64,000 nt of DNA, taken from assembly GCF_014356525.2 (NCBI RefSeq), contig NC_052508.1:58007441-58071440 (forward strand), written 5' to 3'. A model generated the notes under the pieces. It was not told where the DNA came from and ran no database searches. It saw only the letters and a list, made by a program, of their open reading frames with translations. Position numbers and translations under genes: made by a program. Positions 1 through 11,098 of this stretch are shown one piece after another. Each line of letters begins with the position of its first letter. The first letter of the stretch is position 1. This stretch comes from Nilaparvata lugens (taxonomy: Eukaryota; Arthropoda; Insecta; Hemiptera; Delphacidae).

Positions 1-196
1 AAGAAACACCATTAAAAAATTTCACAATAGAATTTTTTGCCTTTTGACGAGTGATGATATCTTTAGATTTCTCCAAGTCAAGATTCCCATCGAGAGGCCA
101 CCCTTTGATGGGGGGCCACGTGTGCCTTGACAAAAATAACAGCTGTATCTGACAAATTTTAAAACAATAGTTTCCACCATAATGAGTAAAACTCAC

Positions 197-255
197 CTGA
201 ACAAACTGTATTTGAGAAAATTGTCATTCTTGACTCGTTTCAGCTGCTTCTTCAT
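197..255 (-). CDS. Candidate first coding exon of a minus-strand gene leaving the window
   Basis: On the minus strand an ATG at 255-253 (context ACCATGAAG) opens a 19-codon basic stretch starting MKKQLKRVKND, followed by a strong splice donor (CAG|GTGAGT, exon end at 197). The rest of the gene would lie to the left, outside the window. The family is not recognised. The evidence is only a good donor plus an open frame, so this may be chance. Confidence 0.25.
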
Positions 256-1378
256 GGTCAGTGACAGAATCTGGTTTCTATGCGTCTGTTGCTGTTTCTG
301 GTGAATACTAATCGGATCCAAACACATTTGATTCATCACTTTCAGATAAAGTTTGGAAACTATTCGAGACCAAAGTTATATTTGTGTAGAGTAGAATTGT
401 TTGTTAATGAATTTGGTGGGATAAATAATTATTATGTTTGAGAGTCATAATAAATTACGAAAATTGTGTGTGAGTGTAGAGAGTATGTGTGTGAATGAGT
501 TTGTTTATAAAATTACTAGGCATATTCTAGGGTTACATGATATTAAATTGGTTGCTAAGCAAGATGAATAAATTGATTAATATAATAGCCTGCACCTAGG
601 CTACTTTGGTACCGTACCGTACTTGTTTATTATCCAGAAAGAATAGTGTGAAAAGTCAGTCAGTAACTTATTTTTTATCTAAGAAGATACTACCATAATA
701 TTCATACTAAGACAAAGATGTAAAATCTTACCATATTAAGATGAAATAAATATTTACATGGAACTGTCAAAATCTTATTAATTTCACTATATACTTAAAA
801 ATATACTTATTATGAATAATGTACCAATATCTATTTTTGACTAAACACTTTGCTTAGGTCTAAGAAATACTTCAAGAATTTGAATAAATATTACTTTTTT
901 ATTAATTCTTTTCCCTGATAATATGAATTCACTTTAGCTAGACTTATAGCTGTAGGCTAGTTTATAAATAATAAACTTTTTATTGTAAGGTTTTTTTTTA
1001 ATTAAGAAATACATAAAAATATTACGTTTTTGGTTATCAATTTTGTTTTTACTGATATTATTACCTAATATTCATAATTTAATTATTAATTGAAATATGA
1101 AATAGCCAACGTTCATCACGTTTATATTTACATGAAGTATCAAGGTATAGCAAAATGATGTGGCAAAATTGAAATTATAAATTACACTCTTTCAACAAAA
1201 ACAGGCAACTATCTCAGCAAAACATATTATGTTCAGCTGATAAAGTCCAGTGCTTAAAATAAGATGTATGATAAGCTTCAAATTAAAAACAAATATTTTT
1301 ATCATCAATCTATTCAAGTTGAATCTTAATAACTTAAAGCATTAGTTTTTTCAAACAAGAAAATATCCTTCTCTCATT

Positions 1379-1412
1379 ATGGCTGAAGGAGGCACACCAT
1401 TTAGGAGTCGCT
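1379..1412 (+). CDS. Candidate short initiating exon (MAEGGTPFRSR)
   Basis: An ATG at 1379 is followed by eleven open codons and a near-perfect splice donor (GTAAGTAA at 1413). It precedes the transporter on the same strand and could be its first coding exon. It ends in phase 1, and joining it directly to the exon at 2899 would create a TAA stop, so at least one further exon would have to lie between. Low confidence. Confidence 0.2.
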
Positions 1413-2264
1413 GTAAGTAAATATTCCTTCAGCAATTTGGTTTTTACCAGTTTACATTCATTATTCTACTGCCATATCTATTTATCTACTTTCAAATATA
1501 ATGTTTAAAACTTTTACAGTAGGTTACTTTATTCAATAAGGAATGTATTGGATTCATACATTCCCTATATTATTTTAAAACTTGATATTTTTTGGAATAC
1601 CAATGATATTGTATCAGTTCTAAAGCAATTGAAAGTTTTATTAACAAGTTGATGGATTATAAAAATTCAAAGCAATATTTTCAGCAAGAAAATTGAATAG
1701 TTTTTTTAGCATTTGAAGGAAAAATTAAATATTTTATCTAATGCTCATCATTTATTTATGTTGACAACTATCTAATCTAAATATCCGTGAATGGAATGCT
1801 CTGCCACTCGAAATTTTCCTTTCCCCATCCTTATCACTATTCCGAAATTAAGAGAGTGCACTGACACCTAGCTCTTGCTTCTGGGTATTAACTTATGGCT
1901 GGAAGCGAGGAGGAGTTGTATTTCTTTTTATAATGACATAGGTTACCTAAGAAATGTAGATTATGCGTTTTGCATAAGATTTATGAATTGCATGATTTTT
2001 TTCTCTTTTTTCTATCTTTCTGTCTTTTTATACCTAGTAATCCAAATGTATTATAATTTTAGATTTACATTCTGTTGGAGCCTTCTGAGTATAAGGGCAC
2101 CATCAAGTTACTTAGTAGCTACTTGGGAGAGCTTGAAATTGCTAATTAATGAAAGATAAAATAAAGATTGCAGTAAAAGTGACCGCGCGGTGAATTCTTC
2201 GGGCATCGGCGGTAAATTTGAAGACGATGGCCGGAACACATTCATTTATGGTTTATTCATTTTT

Positions 2265-2400
2265 TCTTGCTGAGGCTGATGCCCACATGAGCTCTAGGCT
2301 TGTGCGTGGGTAATGAGGAGGACAATCAGAGATGAACAAACCTAACGTTTTAGGTGGGTTTCGGACTACTGGGAAGCAATTTTACAACTCAGAGCAACAT
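2265..2400 (+). repeat. Dispersed SINE-like repeat, copy 1
   Basis: This stretch (gctgatgcccacatgagctc, then ggcttgtgcgtgg, then a GGGTTTCGGAC-like motif) recurs at 37725-37850 in the same orientation and at 52527-52653 inverted. Length and copy structure suggest a short retroposon. The GGGTTCCGAACC-like motif in the other copies resembles a tRNA B box, but no clear A box was found. Confidence 0.55.
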
Positions 2401-2439
2401 TTTTTTTCAAAAAACCTTTTGTGATTGTGGAATTGTGGA

Positions 2440-2490
2440 ATTTAATAATGATTTAAATAACAGGCTTTTGTGCAGCCGGGCCTTCAATGC
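2440..2490 (+). repeat. End fragment of a foldback (MITE-like) family
   Basis: The segment with GGCTTTTGTGCAGCCGGGCC matches the end of the copies at 16419-16578 and 28469-28601 (ACCGGCTTTTGTGCAACCGGGCC). Only one end is present here. Confidence 0.5.
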
Positions 2491-2898
2491 ACCATCTATG
2501 TTAAACGCAAAACCACGATTACATGTAGATATTACCGCATCTATTATTCTAATGTGTTTCATTCTCGGTTCAAATGAGCAACTGAAATTCTCCGTTTAAA
2601 ACGAGATAATGGTGCATACCGTACTGAATATTATGGTTCTTACCCTATCTAAATCCCATTCTTTCAAAAAAGAGACTGGTGGAGAGGCTACTGTATGTCA
2701 TTTTTATTATGATTAACACAAACATAAATAGGCCTTTATTTATAATTTTAGTTGTGTTCAATAAATCATATAAATAAAATGAGAAGTCAAAGATTCTTCC
2801 TAGCACCCCGCTATTATTTCGCAAGAAATTTATCCCAATAATAGATAAACTGTTTTATAGAAACTATTTTAAACTCTATCGTAACTATTGTCTTACAG

Positions 2899-3132
2899 AA
2901 TGCTGAGTTTGAATGGTCAGAAGACGAGATGAAGTTTCTGCAGAGTGCATTCTTCATCGGCTACGTCATCTCGCACGTTCCCGGGGGAATCATGGCAGAC
3001 ATTTATGGCGGGAAACAAGTGGTTGGATTTGGACTGCTGCTTTCAGCCATCTGCACTCTGCTGACTCCGCCAGCGGCCAGGCTCGGCGTTTGGTGGCTCT
3101 TTGCACTGCGAATCGCTATGGGAATATTCCAG
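2899..3132 (+). CDS. SLC17-like transporter exon: helices 2-4
   Basis: An acceptor (TTGTCTTACAG) precedes 78 open codons starting [19 protein letters not shown] and ending LRIAMGIFQ, followed by a weaker donor (CAG|GTCACA). It includes the [12 protein letters not shown] cytoplasmic loop typical of the family. It is more GC-rich than flanking DNA. It is phase 0 at both ends. Confidence 0.88.
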
Positions 3133-6100
3133 GTCACAAATAACTATCATTCTATTCAAATAATAAAAACAAAATTTATGAATATGTATTAAGAATCAAA
3201 AATAGCTATAAAAATAATATGGTAGCACTCCCCAGAATAGTAAGCTATATAGACTATCACAATCCTTGAGCTATACACTATCCTTGACCACTCCCCTGTT
3301 TACAAGCGGTGAGTGAGTGGATAGTTACTTTGCATTGGTTCAGAAGCTGCGAATGCTCCTCTCGATTCATTCTATGGTTTAATCTCTACTGTCATCTTGT
3401 TATTCTCTCTGAACTTATCATTATCTACAGTCCTAGTAACAATTTTTTTTTTAATTTTTACCCTGATTGCTTTTGAAAAAAAACATCAAATGTTGAGGTG
3501 ATTAGGTGAAAAATCACTTCTCTCATGTTACTTTTAATTGCCATAAATAATTTTTTATTGTTTTTGTATTGTAAATATAATTCAAGCTTAGTGGAAGTTC
3601 AGTACGCTATAGTTATAATAAATTCTCAATTACAAAAATGGATAAAATATGAGCTAAGTTTATTTTGAACTCATCGCCATTCAACCTCATTAATTATTAG
3701 CAGCTTAATCATCTTTACTAGAAATTGTAACATGTGATATTTATCTTGAAAATTTCCATTCAGAATACGAATAAGATTATTAGAAACCAAGAGTTCGAAT
3801 TTAAAAAAACAAAACAAAAATACGTATCTTAAATGAATTTTTAATTGTAATAAAGTAATTAAAATGATTGATAAATTTGAATGTGATTGCAGGGCCCAAC
3901 ATACCCTTCACTGAACAATATGATGTCCCACTGGGCCCCTATTGGAGAAAGAGGCAGAATTGGAGCGATGATTTTTGCTGGTATTTTTACTCTACCAAAT
4001 ATTTCTGCTCAATTTTTTATAAATGAAAGGAAAATAATATAGGAGTAATATTTGTGCTTTATGTTTTTAAAATGAAAAAATATGATGTAGAAGGAATGCA
4101 GATGAAAAATATCAAATAAAAAAATAGCAGTATAGTATACCGATATTTATTAGGAAGTTGTTTATATGTCATGAAATCATATTGAATTATTCTTCTTCAA
4201 ATATCATTCAATTATATCCAAAAGAAACTCAATATCTCAATACAGTATTCGCGCACGGGCAAATAATTTTTGGAGCAATCAGTTTTGATTTCATTGTTTA
4301 ATAGTATTTTTTTATTCATTATCATTTGAATAGATACAGTTTCATATTCCTTTTCAACTTTCCTATTATTTTACTGCAATGACTTAGTATAAAATGAGCG
4401 CTGTTATCCAGAGATTGTCCGCTCTAGTATGGGTTGGGTTCTGGGTAGCATACTTGTCCGGCGTAGCCTATAGGAGGTGCTGGAGGAGATTCCCACGACG
4501 TCAAATCATTTTTGGATAGTAGCTCTCATGGAATACTTTCAGCTATTATCCCTGCTGCTAATACTTGAGCAGCAAAAGTTTCCAGAACAGTCGAAAGCAA
4601 TTAATTTGAATTTTCATTCAATAATTATTGTCAATACCGTAAAACATTCATTCCAATACCATCTAATGCTAAGAGAGTTGATCACAAATAATCTCATTTC
4701 AGTACCAAAATTCATTGAATTTTTCAGGTGCTCAATTAGGAAATACAGTCAACTTTTTGGGAACCGGCTTTCTAATTTCTACATTCAGAGCATGGGAAAC
4801 TCCTTTCTACGTTTTTGGAGTGATCGGTATCATCTGGTTTCTGCTTTGGCAGGTGCTCTGCTACAATGATCCAATGACACATCCTTTCATCAGCGAACAA
4901 GAGAAGAGATTTCTCATGGCCTCATCAGTTGGACAACTCAAGAAAAGAGCGGTTGGCTATCTATGAATACATTATTTAAAGTCTGATACCAATAGAGTAC
5001 AGTTTTAATAAGAAAACAAAGATATTGTCAAATTTCACTACCTATAAAATTTATTAAAAACTTTAAAACAGTACCATGTAGTACAGCTGATGATGCGTTG
5101 GTAAACGTGAAACCATGGTACTGTTTTAAAGTTTTTAATAAATTTTATAGTGAAATTTGACAATGTCTTTGTTTTCTTATTATGGAGAGATTTCACAACA
5201 TCATCAATTCTACTAATTTTATTAGAGTACAGTTTATTGGCTGGACATATCTAAAAAACAGAAAAAATATTTAATGTGCCTCTTTATGCTTAAAATTTGT
5301 TATTTAGTTGTTTCTTTCTCAAATTGTATTTTGAAATTTTTTCTTGCTTGTTTCCATTTTTCAAACGCAAGATTCAATTATTTATTTCAGCCAAAAAATA
5401 CATTAAGTACATTAAGCTAAGTCATATTATTAACTTAATTTATTATCACAGATGCACTAGCCTTTGAAAATATAAACAATGAACGCCATAATTCGATTGA
5501 GAAACGCCATGATTGAATGAGAAAGAGTTATCTGTTAACAAAATAAATAATTACAGATTAAAGCAGAGTCTACCGTACATTTTGGATTTATACTGTTTTT
5601 TAATATGTTTTTGCGAATTCAGAGCATGAGAAAATAATATCCATGTATTTGTGTGACAAAATTGAGCTATCCTATTATAAAACATTTAATAAAAGAATTC
5701 TAAATAAATTTAGAATGTATAAAATAAGTTATTATCATAGCTTGGTAGGATGTACGATCCTGCCAACTGACCAATTATTATATTAATGCAATTAATTATA
5801 TTAATAACAGTGGCATCTGTTTTGTTTCAAAGTAGAATTCAACTTATTATTATATGAAAACAACATTTTTCAGATTATGAAACTGCATTGCAACATGTTT
5901 ATTAAATGATTTCTGACTGATTATCGTTCTGTTTTCAGGATTTACCTAGAACTCCCATATTGAAAATGATGATGTCGATTCCTTTGTGGGCTCTCATATT
6001 AGCTCAAATCGGCCATGACTGGGGTATATTCACGCTGTTAACAGTGATGCCTATTTACTTCAAGAGTGTCCTTCACTTCTCTTTAAAGCAGGTAGATTTA

Positions 6101-9100
6101 CTGCAATAAACAATTTTTTACTATTAATAGTCAACCATGAAATTGTCATGTTAATAGTCAACTTTCTATCAATAAACTATCTATCAATAAAAATCTATTC
6201 TATCAATAGATTTTATATTGCAATATACAATAATAAACAATGTTATAAGATAGACGTCAACATTAAATTTCGTGGATGCAAAATCTTATTTCTCACACAT
6301 GTAGGTATTTTTACCACAATTTTTCTGTGAAACCGTAGCCTATAACAAACTTTAAAATAGAGTCGTCTATAGGTGCATAATAGTCTATATTAAAACATTG
6401 CCTCTGATTTCTCGATCATCGGGAGGTCGGGAGCGGCAGCATAAAATTTCCTTTCCCAGGATATAAACAAATGGACAGAGTAAAACCAATTCCTTAGATG
6501 GAAATGTATTGCTCGTTCATGAATTAGAAATACACTGGGAATATATAAAATTAATTATCATCAAAGGAAAATTTAAAGTTAAACGCTGAAAACCAATAAG
6601 TACCGGTAACTAGCCTTCTTATTTCATAATTTTTCATTTACATAACCACTAATATAAAATAGATTATATCTACTAAAGTTTCAGAAACCCTACCTACACC
6701 TTCACCTTATTTGAAACAGTTTGTTAATTCTTGTAGATTCCATTCTAGCCTTCATTTATAGAATTACTATATACCCTGAAATAAATATACAATATAAGGA
6801 AAACAGCAACACATACCTTCAATTCCATACAAAAACATATTCAAAATGAAGAATAATAACTGGAACTTTGATGTTTTGAACAGAATGCAGTACTATCTGC
6901 AGCACCCAACTTGCTGATGTGGTGTGCAGCTATAATCTCTGGATATTTAGTTGATTGCATGATAAATAACGGATTGGGCATCACATTCGTGAGAAAATTA
7001 TTTGTTACCATCGGTAAGTGTTACTGATTTTATGATTGCACATTAGGTACGAGTAAAATTATAATAAAACAGAGTAGTCTCACTCTTACAACAGCTTTAA
7101 TGTCATATTCTAAGAAAGATGTGCAAAGGAAATCTCAATGAAACATGTGTCAATTCTATGACTAAGCCATTTGAGGAAAAAAAGCACCTACTCCAGTTCC
7201 ATGATGCACACAATATTTTCCACCAACATTAATAAGAATTTATTTAAATTTATAATTGATTTTACTCAATATTGTTCATCATCAAATTCATCATGATAAT
7301 TTTCATTAAGAAGCTTGCTCCGCCATAGTCTCCACAACATTCCTCTACATAGTCTCTGCATATATTTTTTCTGTATAGGGCTAATTATAATATAAATAGA
7401 AAGAAAAATAAAAATCTCAGTACCCTTTTCGAATTATTATATCACAGCATGTTTCAACATTGATGCCATTTTCAAGTGATATGAAGTAAATAAATAAATA
7501 CTGCTGGAAGATTCTTATTTTTGATCATATATTCATATGATTTTATGAACTAGGACTCTAAATTTTGGATTTAAATTTGCATGATTCTATCAAAAATGGG
7601 GTTATTGGTGTCTAATTGGATTAAGTTTATTATTTCATCTCTGTTTAATAAAAGTGGAAAACTGAATGTTGAAGAAGAATTTCATATTTATGGTGAAGCG
7701 GCAAAATTAAACAGAGATAAAATAATGAACTTAATCCAATAAGAAACCAATAACCCCATTTTTGATAGAATCATGCAAATTTAAATCCAAAATTTAGAGT
7801 CCAAGTTCATAAAATCATATGAATATATATGATCAAAAATAAGAATCTCCAGCAGTATTTATTTATTACTTCATATCACTTGAAAATGGCATCAATGTTG
7901 AAACATGCTGTGATGTAATAATTCGAAAAGGGTACTGAGATTTCTTTTCTATTTATAGCTTCTACAACCTACAATTACATTACTTTATCTCCATGACCGA
8001 CACCGACGCTCAAACGTTATACATATCATAATATAGTTACCCACATAGGAATGCCACACAGGTTACCGAATCCAATTGGTGTAACTTTTGGTCATGGGTC
8101 CTGGGGATGCGGGTAAAGTAGTATCTTCACTAGAGAGTAGAATTAGCACTTTATCTGCTCCAGATAGGATATAGGATGCTGTATTGATGAAAATATTATT
8201 TAGCCTGCTAGTCGTGAGAATACAGTCAGCAAACAGCATACAGTCATAGAGAAACAATAGCGTAAGTAGATATCCCATGGTATAGGGAATTTATGTCGCA
8301 ACTTCTACTGTTATCTCAAGCCGATTACTGTCGATTTGTCAATTTTTACGGTTTTGTTGGGGTGAGAGTAAATGGATGGCACAATTTGAGAGACTACCAG
8401 CGTCACACAGCTGCATGGGAAAGAACTACGTGAACTATCGGCTTGGGATAACAGTAAAAGTTGCGACATAAATTCCCTATACCATGGGATATCTACTTAA
8501 GCTATTGTTTCTCTATGACTGTATGCTGTTTGCTGACTGTATTCTCACGACTAGCAGGCTAAATAATATTTTCATCAATACAACATCCTATATCCTATCT
8601 GGAGCAGATAAAGAAATAAATATGCAAAAAAAAAACGCCCTATACCATGGGATATCTACTTATGCTGTCGTTTCTCTATGATACAGTTATCTAAAAGCAT
8701 AGAGAGGACATAAGAAGACATCCCCTGGTATAGGGTGTTTATGTTCCATATTTCACTGTTAGCCGATATTTCATATTTCACTGTTATGTTCCACATTTCA
8801 CTGTAACTCAAGCCGACGATAGTCCTAGTACGGTAGTTATTTTTCTTGGAGCTATGTGACGTTGGGAGTCTAATACTGTAGATTACCGTTCTTACTCTCT
8901 CACCCGACCAAAACAGTAATAACAGACAATAGACGACAGCAATCGGCTTGAGATTTGCAACATAAACGACCTATACCATGGGATATCTTCTATACTATCC
9001 TTTTTCTCTATGCTTTTAGATAACTGTATGCTATTTGCTGATTGTATGTTGACGACTAGAAGGCTAAATAATGTTTTCTCCAACACAACATCTTAAATCC

Positions 9101-11098
9101 TATCTGGAACAGATGAATTCTATAAAATGTTAATTCTCCTTTCTAGTAAAGAGAATACTAGCAGCCCAAAGAATACTAGAAGTAAACTAGAGATAAACCA
9201 AAAAATACTAGCAGGATATGAGAAGAAGGTACTATGTTTATGTTTATGTTTTGAAAGGGACGGATTCAAAGATCCAAAGGTTCGAAGAACCTCACACGTC
9301 AACCGAACCTTGTTGTGTAGAAGGTACTAAGACTTGTATTCACTTTTGAGGTTTCGCAAATTTTTGATCACTCCTGTAGTCTGTACCATAGGCTATTATA
9401 ACTTGAAGTAAAACTTGTAATTTTTGGCAGCATCTTTCGGCCCATGCCTGGGTATGCTGTTGGTGGGCTATGCAGGCTGTGACAAGGTGGGAGTCAGCAT
9501 TCCGTTCATCATCGGCATGGGCACGATGGGTGCATTTGTGCCCAGCCTCAAAGTGAATGCTCTCGATTTGAGTCCCAACTACGCCGGCACCACTCTCGCC
9601 TTCGTCAATGGCATCGGCTCTCTCGCAGGTATCGCTTCTCCCGCCCTCGTCGCTATTCTAACTCCAAATGTAAGTAATCTGAATCAAAACACATAAAAAA
9701 ATCCCGATAAATTATAAAACACATTCGTATGGCTTTTATTGATGCATGGGGAGTTTTTGACGGAAGTTTCACCTCGCCGGAATTTATAATTAAAACCGTC
9801 ATCAGTGAGCCTCACGACTGGTAAATTTGTATTGAGTGTCAGTGTGAGTAATTTAGCATCTATGAAAAGATCTCAAGATTGTTACAAACAGGAATTAAGA
9901 TTATTGAACCATCATGCAATGGGACTTCTTATAAAATAATGGTATATCATTTGTAACTCCTTATGTCCTAATGGAGATTGAATAAATTGAGGAAATTCAA
10001 TGAATGAGTGTATGAATCAGTCAGTGAATCAATGCATGAATAGAATAAATATTGCCAATTCACAAATACTGCTCGTACTGTATATTATTGACTAAAAACA
10101 TATATTTTAAAGATTAAACATATTAAACATATATTTTAAAAACTATCAACAGCAACTGATTACATGATATTCCATTTATGAATTTACAGAAGAATATCTT
10201 CAATAGATTTAAATGGGGTTACAAGAAGAGATAAAATAAGAAATGAATTGATTAGAGGCACTGTAAAAGTTGGACCACTGGGAAAGAAAATGCAGGAAAC
10301 AAGGATGAGGTGGTTTGGGCATGTACAGCGACGGGAGGAGGATTATGTTGGACGAAGAGTGCAGGATTAAGTTTTGGATGGTGTGAGAGGACGAGGTAGA
10401 CCTAGGATGAGGTGGGGAGATAGAATAGCGGCTGACTTGCGGGAGAGTGGTTGGAGGAGAGAGGAAGCATTGGATAGGGCTTTGTGGAGAGGCAGACTAA
10501 GAGGAAGGAATGCCGACCCCATTTAAATAGAATAAGGCACAGCCAAAGAAAGAAAGAAAGATCTTCAATAGATTTAGCCTACATGAGGAAGTATATACGA
10601 GATGGGTGCATAAAATTCCCAAATATACATTAGTTTTCCAATTACCATAGAATTGAAAGAATTGAGGAAACTAACCTTCTAAAACGTCTGTGCTCTGTAT
10701 ATAATGTAGGCATTCCAAATTCATGAAATTCTAATTTTTATTGTTAAAAATTGTACCATGTTTAACACACCAAGAATCAGCAAAACGCATTAGATGCCAT
10801 TATTCAAATCAAAAAATAGATAACTTCGAGTAAACAAAATTTAAAAAAATCATCATCCAGAATTCTTCTGTATAGGGTATTTTGTACAATACTTTTAAAA
10901 GCATTTGAAATAGAATATCATAATGATAAGGAAAATAATCACTTCAATAATAGTATGATATTGTCATCCTATTTGTTTCAGAGCACTCTAGCTGAATGGA
11001 GGATTGTATTCTGGGTTGTATTTGGCATCATGAATGTAACAAATTTAGTTTATATACTTTTTGGATCGGCTGAAGTGCAAAAGTGGGACGAAGGATGA
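2899..11098 (+). CDS. SLC17-family major facilitator transporter (sialin / Na-phosphate cotransporter-like), seven exons, N-terminus missing
   Basis: Seven exons joined in consistent phase (2899-3132, 3893-3980, 4728-4951, 5939-6091, 6884-7013, 9431-9669, 10982-11098) give 394 residues ending at TGA 11096-11098. SLC17 family proteins are 12-helix membrane carriers for organic or phosphate anions driven by Na+ or H+. Family marks seen are the EFEWSEDE lead-in, the [13 protein letters not shown] loop between helices 2 and 3, [18 protein letters not shown] after helix 4, and [20 protein letters not shown] near helix 10. Usual length is about 450-500 residues, so roughly 80-100 N-terminal residues with helix 1 are not visible here. 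The C-terminus is hydrophilic (EVQKWDEG). Substrate cannot be told from sequence. Family call is strong; complete gene structure is not established. Confidence 0.88.
3893..3980 (+). CDS. SLC17-like transporter exon: GPTYPSLNN...HWAP block
   Basis: The acceptor TGATTGCAG is followed by [20 protein letters not shown] and then GRIGAMIFA, with donor G|GTATTT. The WAP-x-x-ER motif is one of the most conserved SLC17 stretches. It ends in phase 1 and completes a glycine codon with the next exon. Confidence 0.88.
4728..4951 (+). CDS. SLC17-like transporter exon: helices 5-6 and start of central loop
   Basis: The acceptor ATTTTTCAG leads into [15 protein letters not shown], then a hydrophobic helix ([15 protein letters not shown]) and the cytoplasmic loop with [12 protein letters not shown], as in the family. 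The exon end is set at 4951 because GCG|GTTGGC keeps phase with the next exon; the donor is non-ideal, and the frame otherwise stops 15 bases further on. Confidence 0.82.
5007..5182. repeat. Foldback repeat in a transporter intron
   Basis: Two arms of about 70 bases (5007-5078 and 5113-5182) are near-perfect reverse complements around a loop of about 34 bases containing CAGCTGATGATGCGTTGG. It is a non-coding hairpin element of unassigned family. Confidence 0.7.
5939..6091 (+). CDS. SLC17-like transporter exon: helix 7
   Basis: After GTTTTCAG come 51 codons beginning [20 protein letters not shown] and including [19 protein letters not shown], then CAG|GTAGAT. The HDWGxFTLLTxMPxY pattern is characteristic of SLC17 helix 7. 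Confidence 0.88.
6884..7013 (+). CDS. SLC17-like transporter exon: helix 8
   Basis: After TTGAACAG the exon encodes [20 protein letters not shown] and continues [20 protein letters not shown], closing with donor ATCG|GTAAGT. It matches the SLC17 pattern of a small-residue helix followed by a D-x-x-x loop and a basic VRK segment. Phase 1 end. Confidence 0.88.
7392..7958. repeat. Long inverted repeat (arms about 250 bases)
   Basis: The left arm (7392-7650, from ATAAATAGAAAG through CTCTGTTTAATA) and the right arm (about 7707-7958) are near-identical reverse complements with a loop of about 56 bases. The outer end (aaaatctcagta) also occurs in a small hairpin at 23710-23765. No coding frame. 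It looks like a foldback DNA element in the intron before the transporter exon at 9431. Confidence 0.75.
8149..9116. repeat. Nested cluster of inverted repeats
   Basis: Arms at about 8149-8340 and 8430-8613 are reverse complements, both with CCATGGGATATCTACTTA and a CTATCTGGAGCAGATAAAG end. A diverged second foldback follows (8636-9116), with CCTGGTATAGG facing CCTATACCATGG and shared text such as GACTAGAAGGCTAAATAATG. Mirror-image open frames of about 65-70 codons on the two strands are products of the inversion, not genes. Confidence 0.7.
9431..9669 (+). CDS. SLC17-like transporter exon: helices 9-11
   Basis: After TTTTTGGCAG the frame reads [19 protein letters not shown], then a helix and [20 protein letters not shown], ending with AILTPN and donor GTAAGT. 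The P-x-YAG-x-x-x-x-x-x-N motif is typical of the family. The preceding 2.4-kb intron is full of inverted repeats. Confidence 0.9.
10212..10526 (+). pseudogene. LINE reverse transcriptase C-terminal tail (fragment)
   Basis: One frame of 104 codons contains [16 protein letters not shown], then [29 protein letters not shown] and [19 protein letters not shown], ending ADPI and TAA. The RW-x-GHV...GRGRP...W...A-x-DR-x-x-W series is the familiar tail of RTE-like and related LINE proteins. An in-frame TAA at 10368-10370 and the missing 5' part make it inactive. Confidence 0.8.
10212..10560 (+). mobile_element. 5'-truncated LINE insertion flanked by a 16-bp target-site duplication
   Basis: The sequence ATCTTCAATAGATTTA occurs exactly at 10196-10211 and at 10561-10576. 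The 349 bases between encode the C-terminal tail of a LINE polyprotein and end in an (AAAG)n run (10548-10560). Coding end, short tail repeat and direct repeats define a complete insertion in the last transporter intron. Confidence 0.85.
10982..11098 (+). CDS. SLC17-like transporter terminal exon: helix 12 and C-tail
   Basis: After TTTGTTTCAG the frame gives [20 protein letters not shown], the rest of helix 12, then [12 protein letters not shown] and TGA. The EWR-x-VF-x-V start and the short acidic tail after an aromatic helix match other SLC17 C-termini. Confidence 0.88.
   Translation, partial: STLAEWRIVFWVVFGIMNVTNLVYILFGSAEVQKWDEG

Larger units (their letters stand above)
256..2898. other. 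AT-rich region upstream of the transporter exons
   Basis: I see no convincing gene here. It should contain the missing 5' exon(s) of the transporter unless those lie left of the window, but no translation resembling the conserved first transmembrane segment of SLC17 proteins was found. It holds a short candidate exon near 1379, a SINE-like repeat near 2265 and the end of a foldback element near 2440. Confidence 0.5.

Noticed and set aside
1875..2159. Hydrophobic 94-codon frame considered as the missing transporter helix 1
   Set aside because: It lacks the SLC17 first-helix pattern and phase-compatible splice sites, and the hydrophobicity comes from T-rich DNA.
8063..8681. Two nearly identical small proteins on opposite strands ([13 protein letters not shown]... 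and [13 protein letters not shown]...)
   Set aside because: They are mirror copies made by the inverted-repeat arms; the hydrophobic text is accidental.
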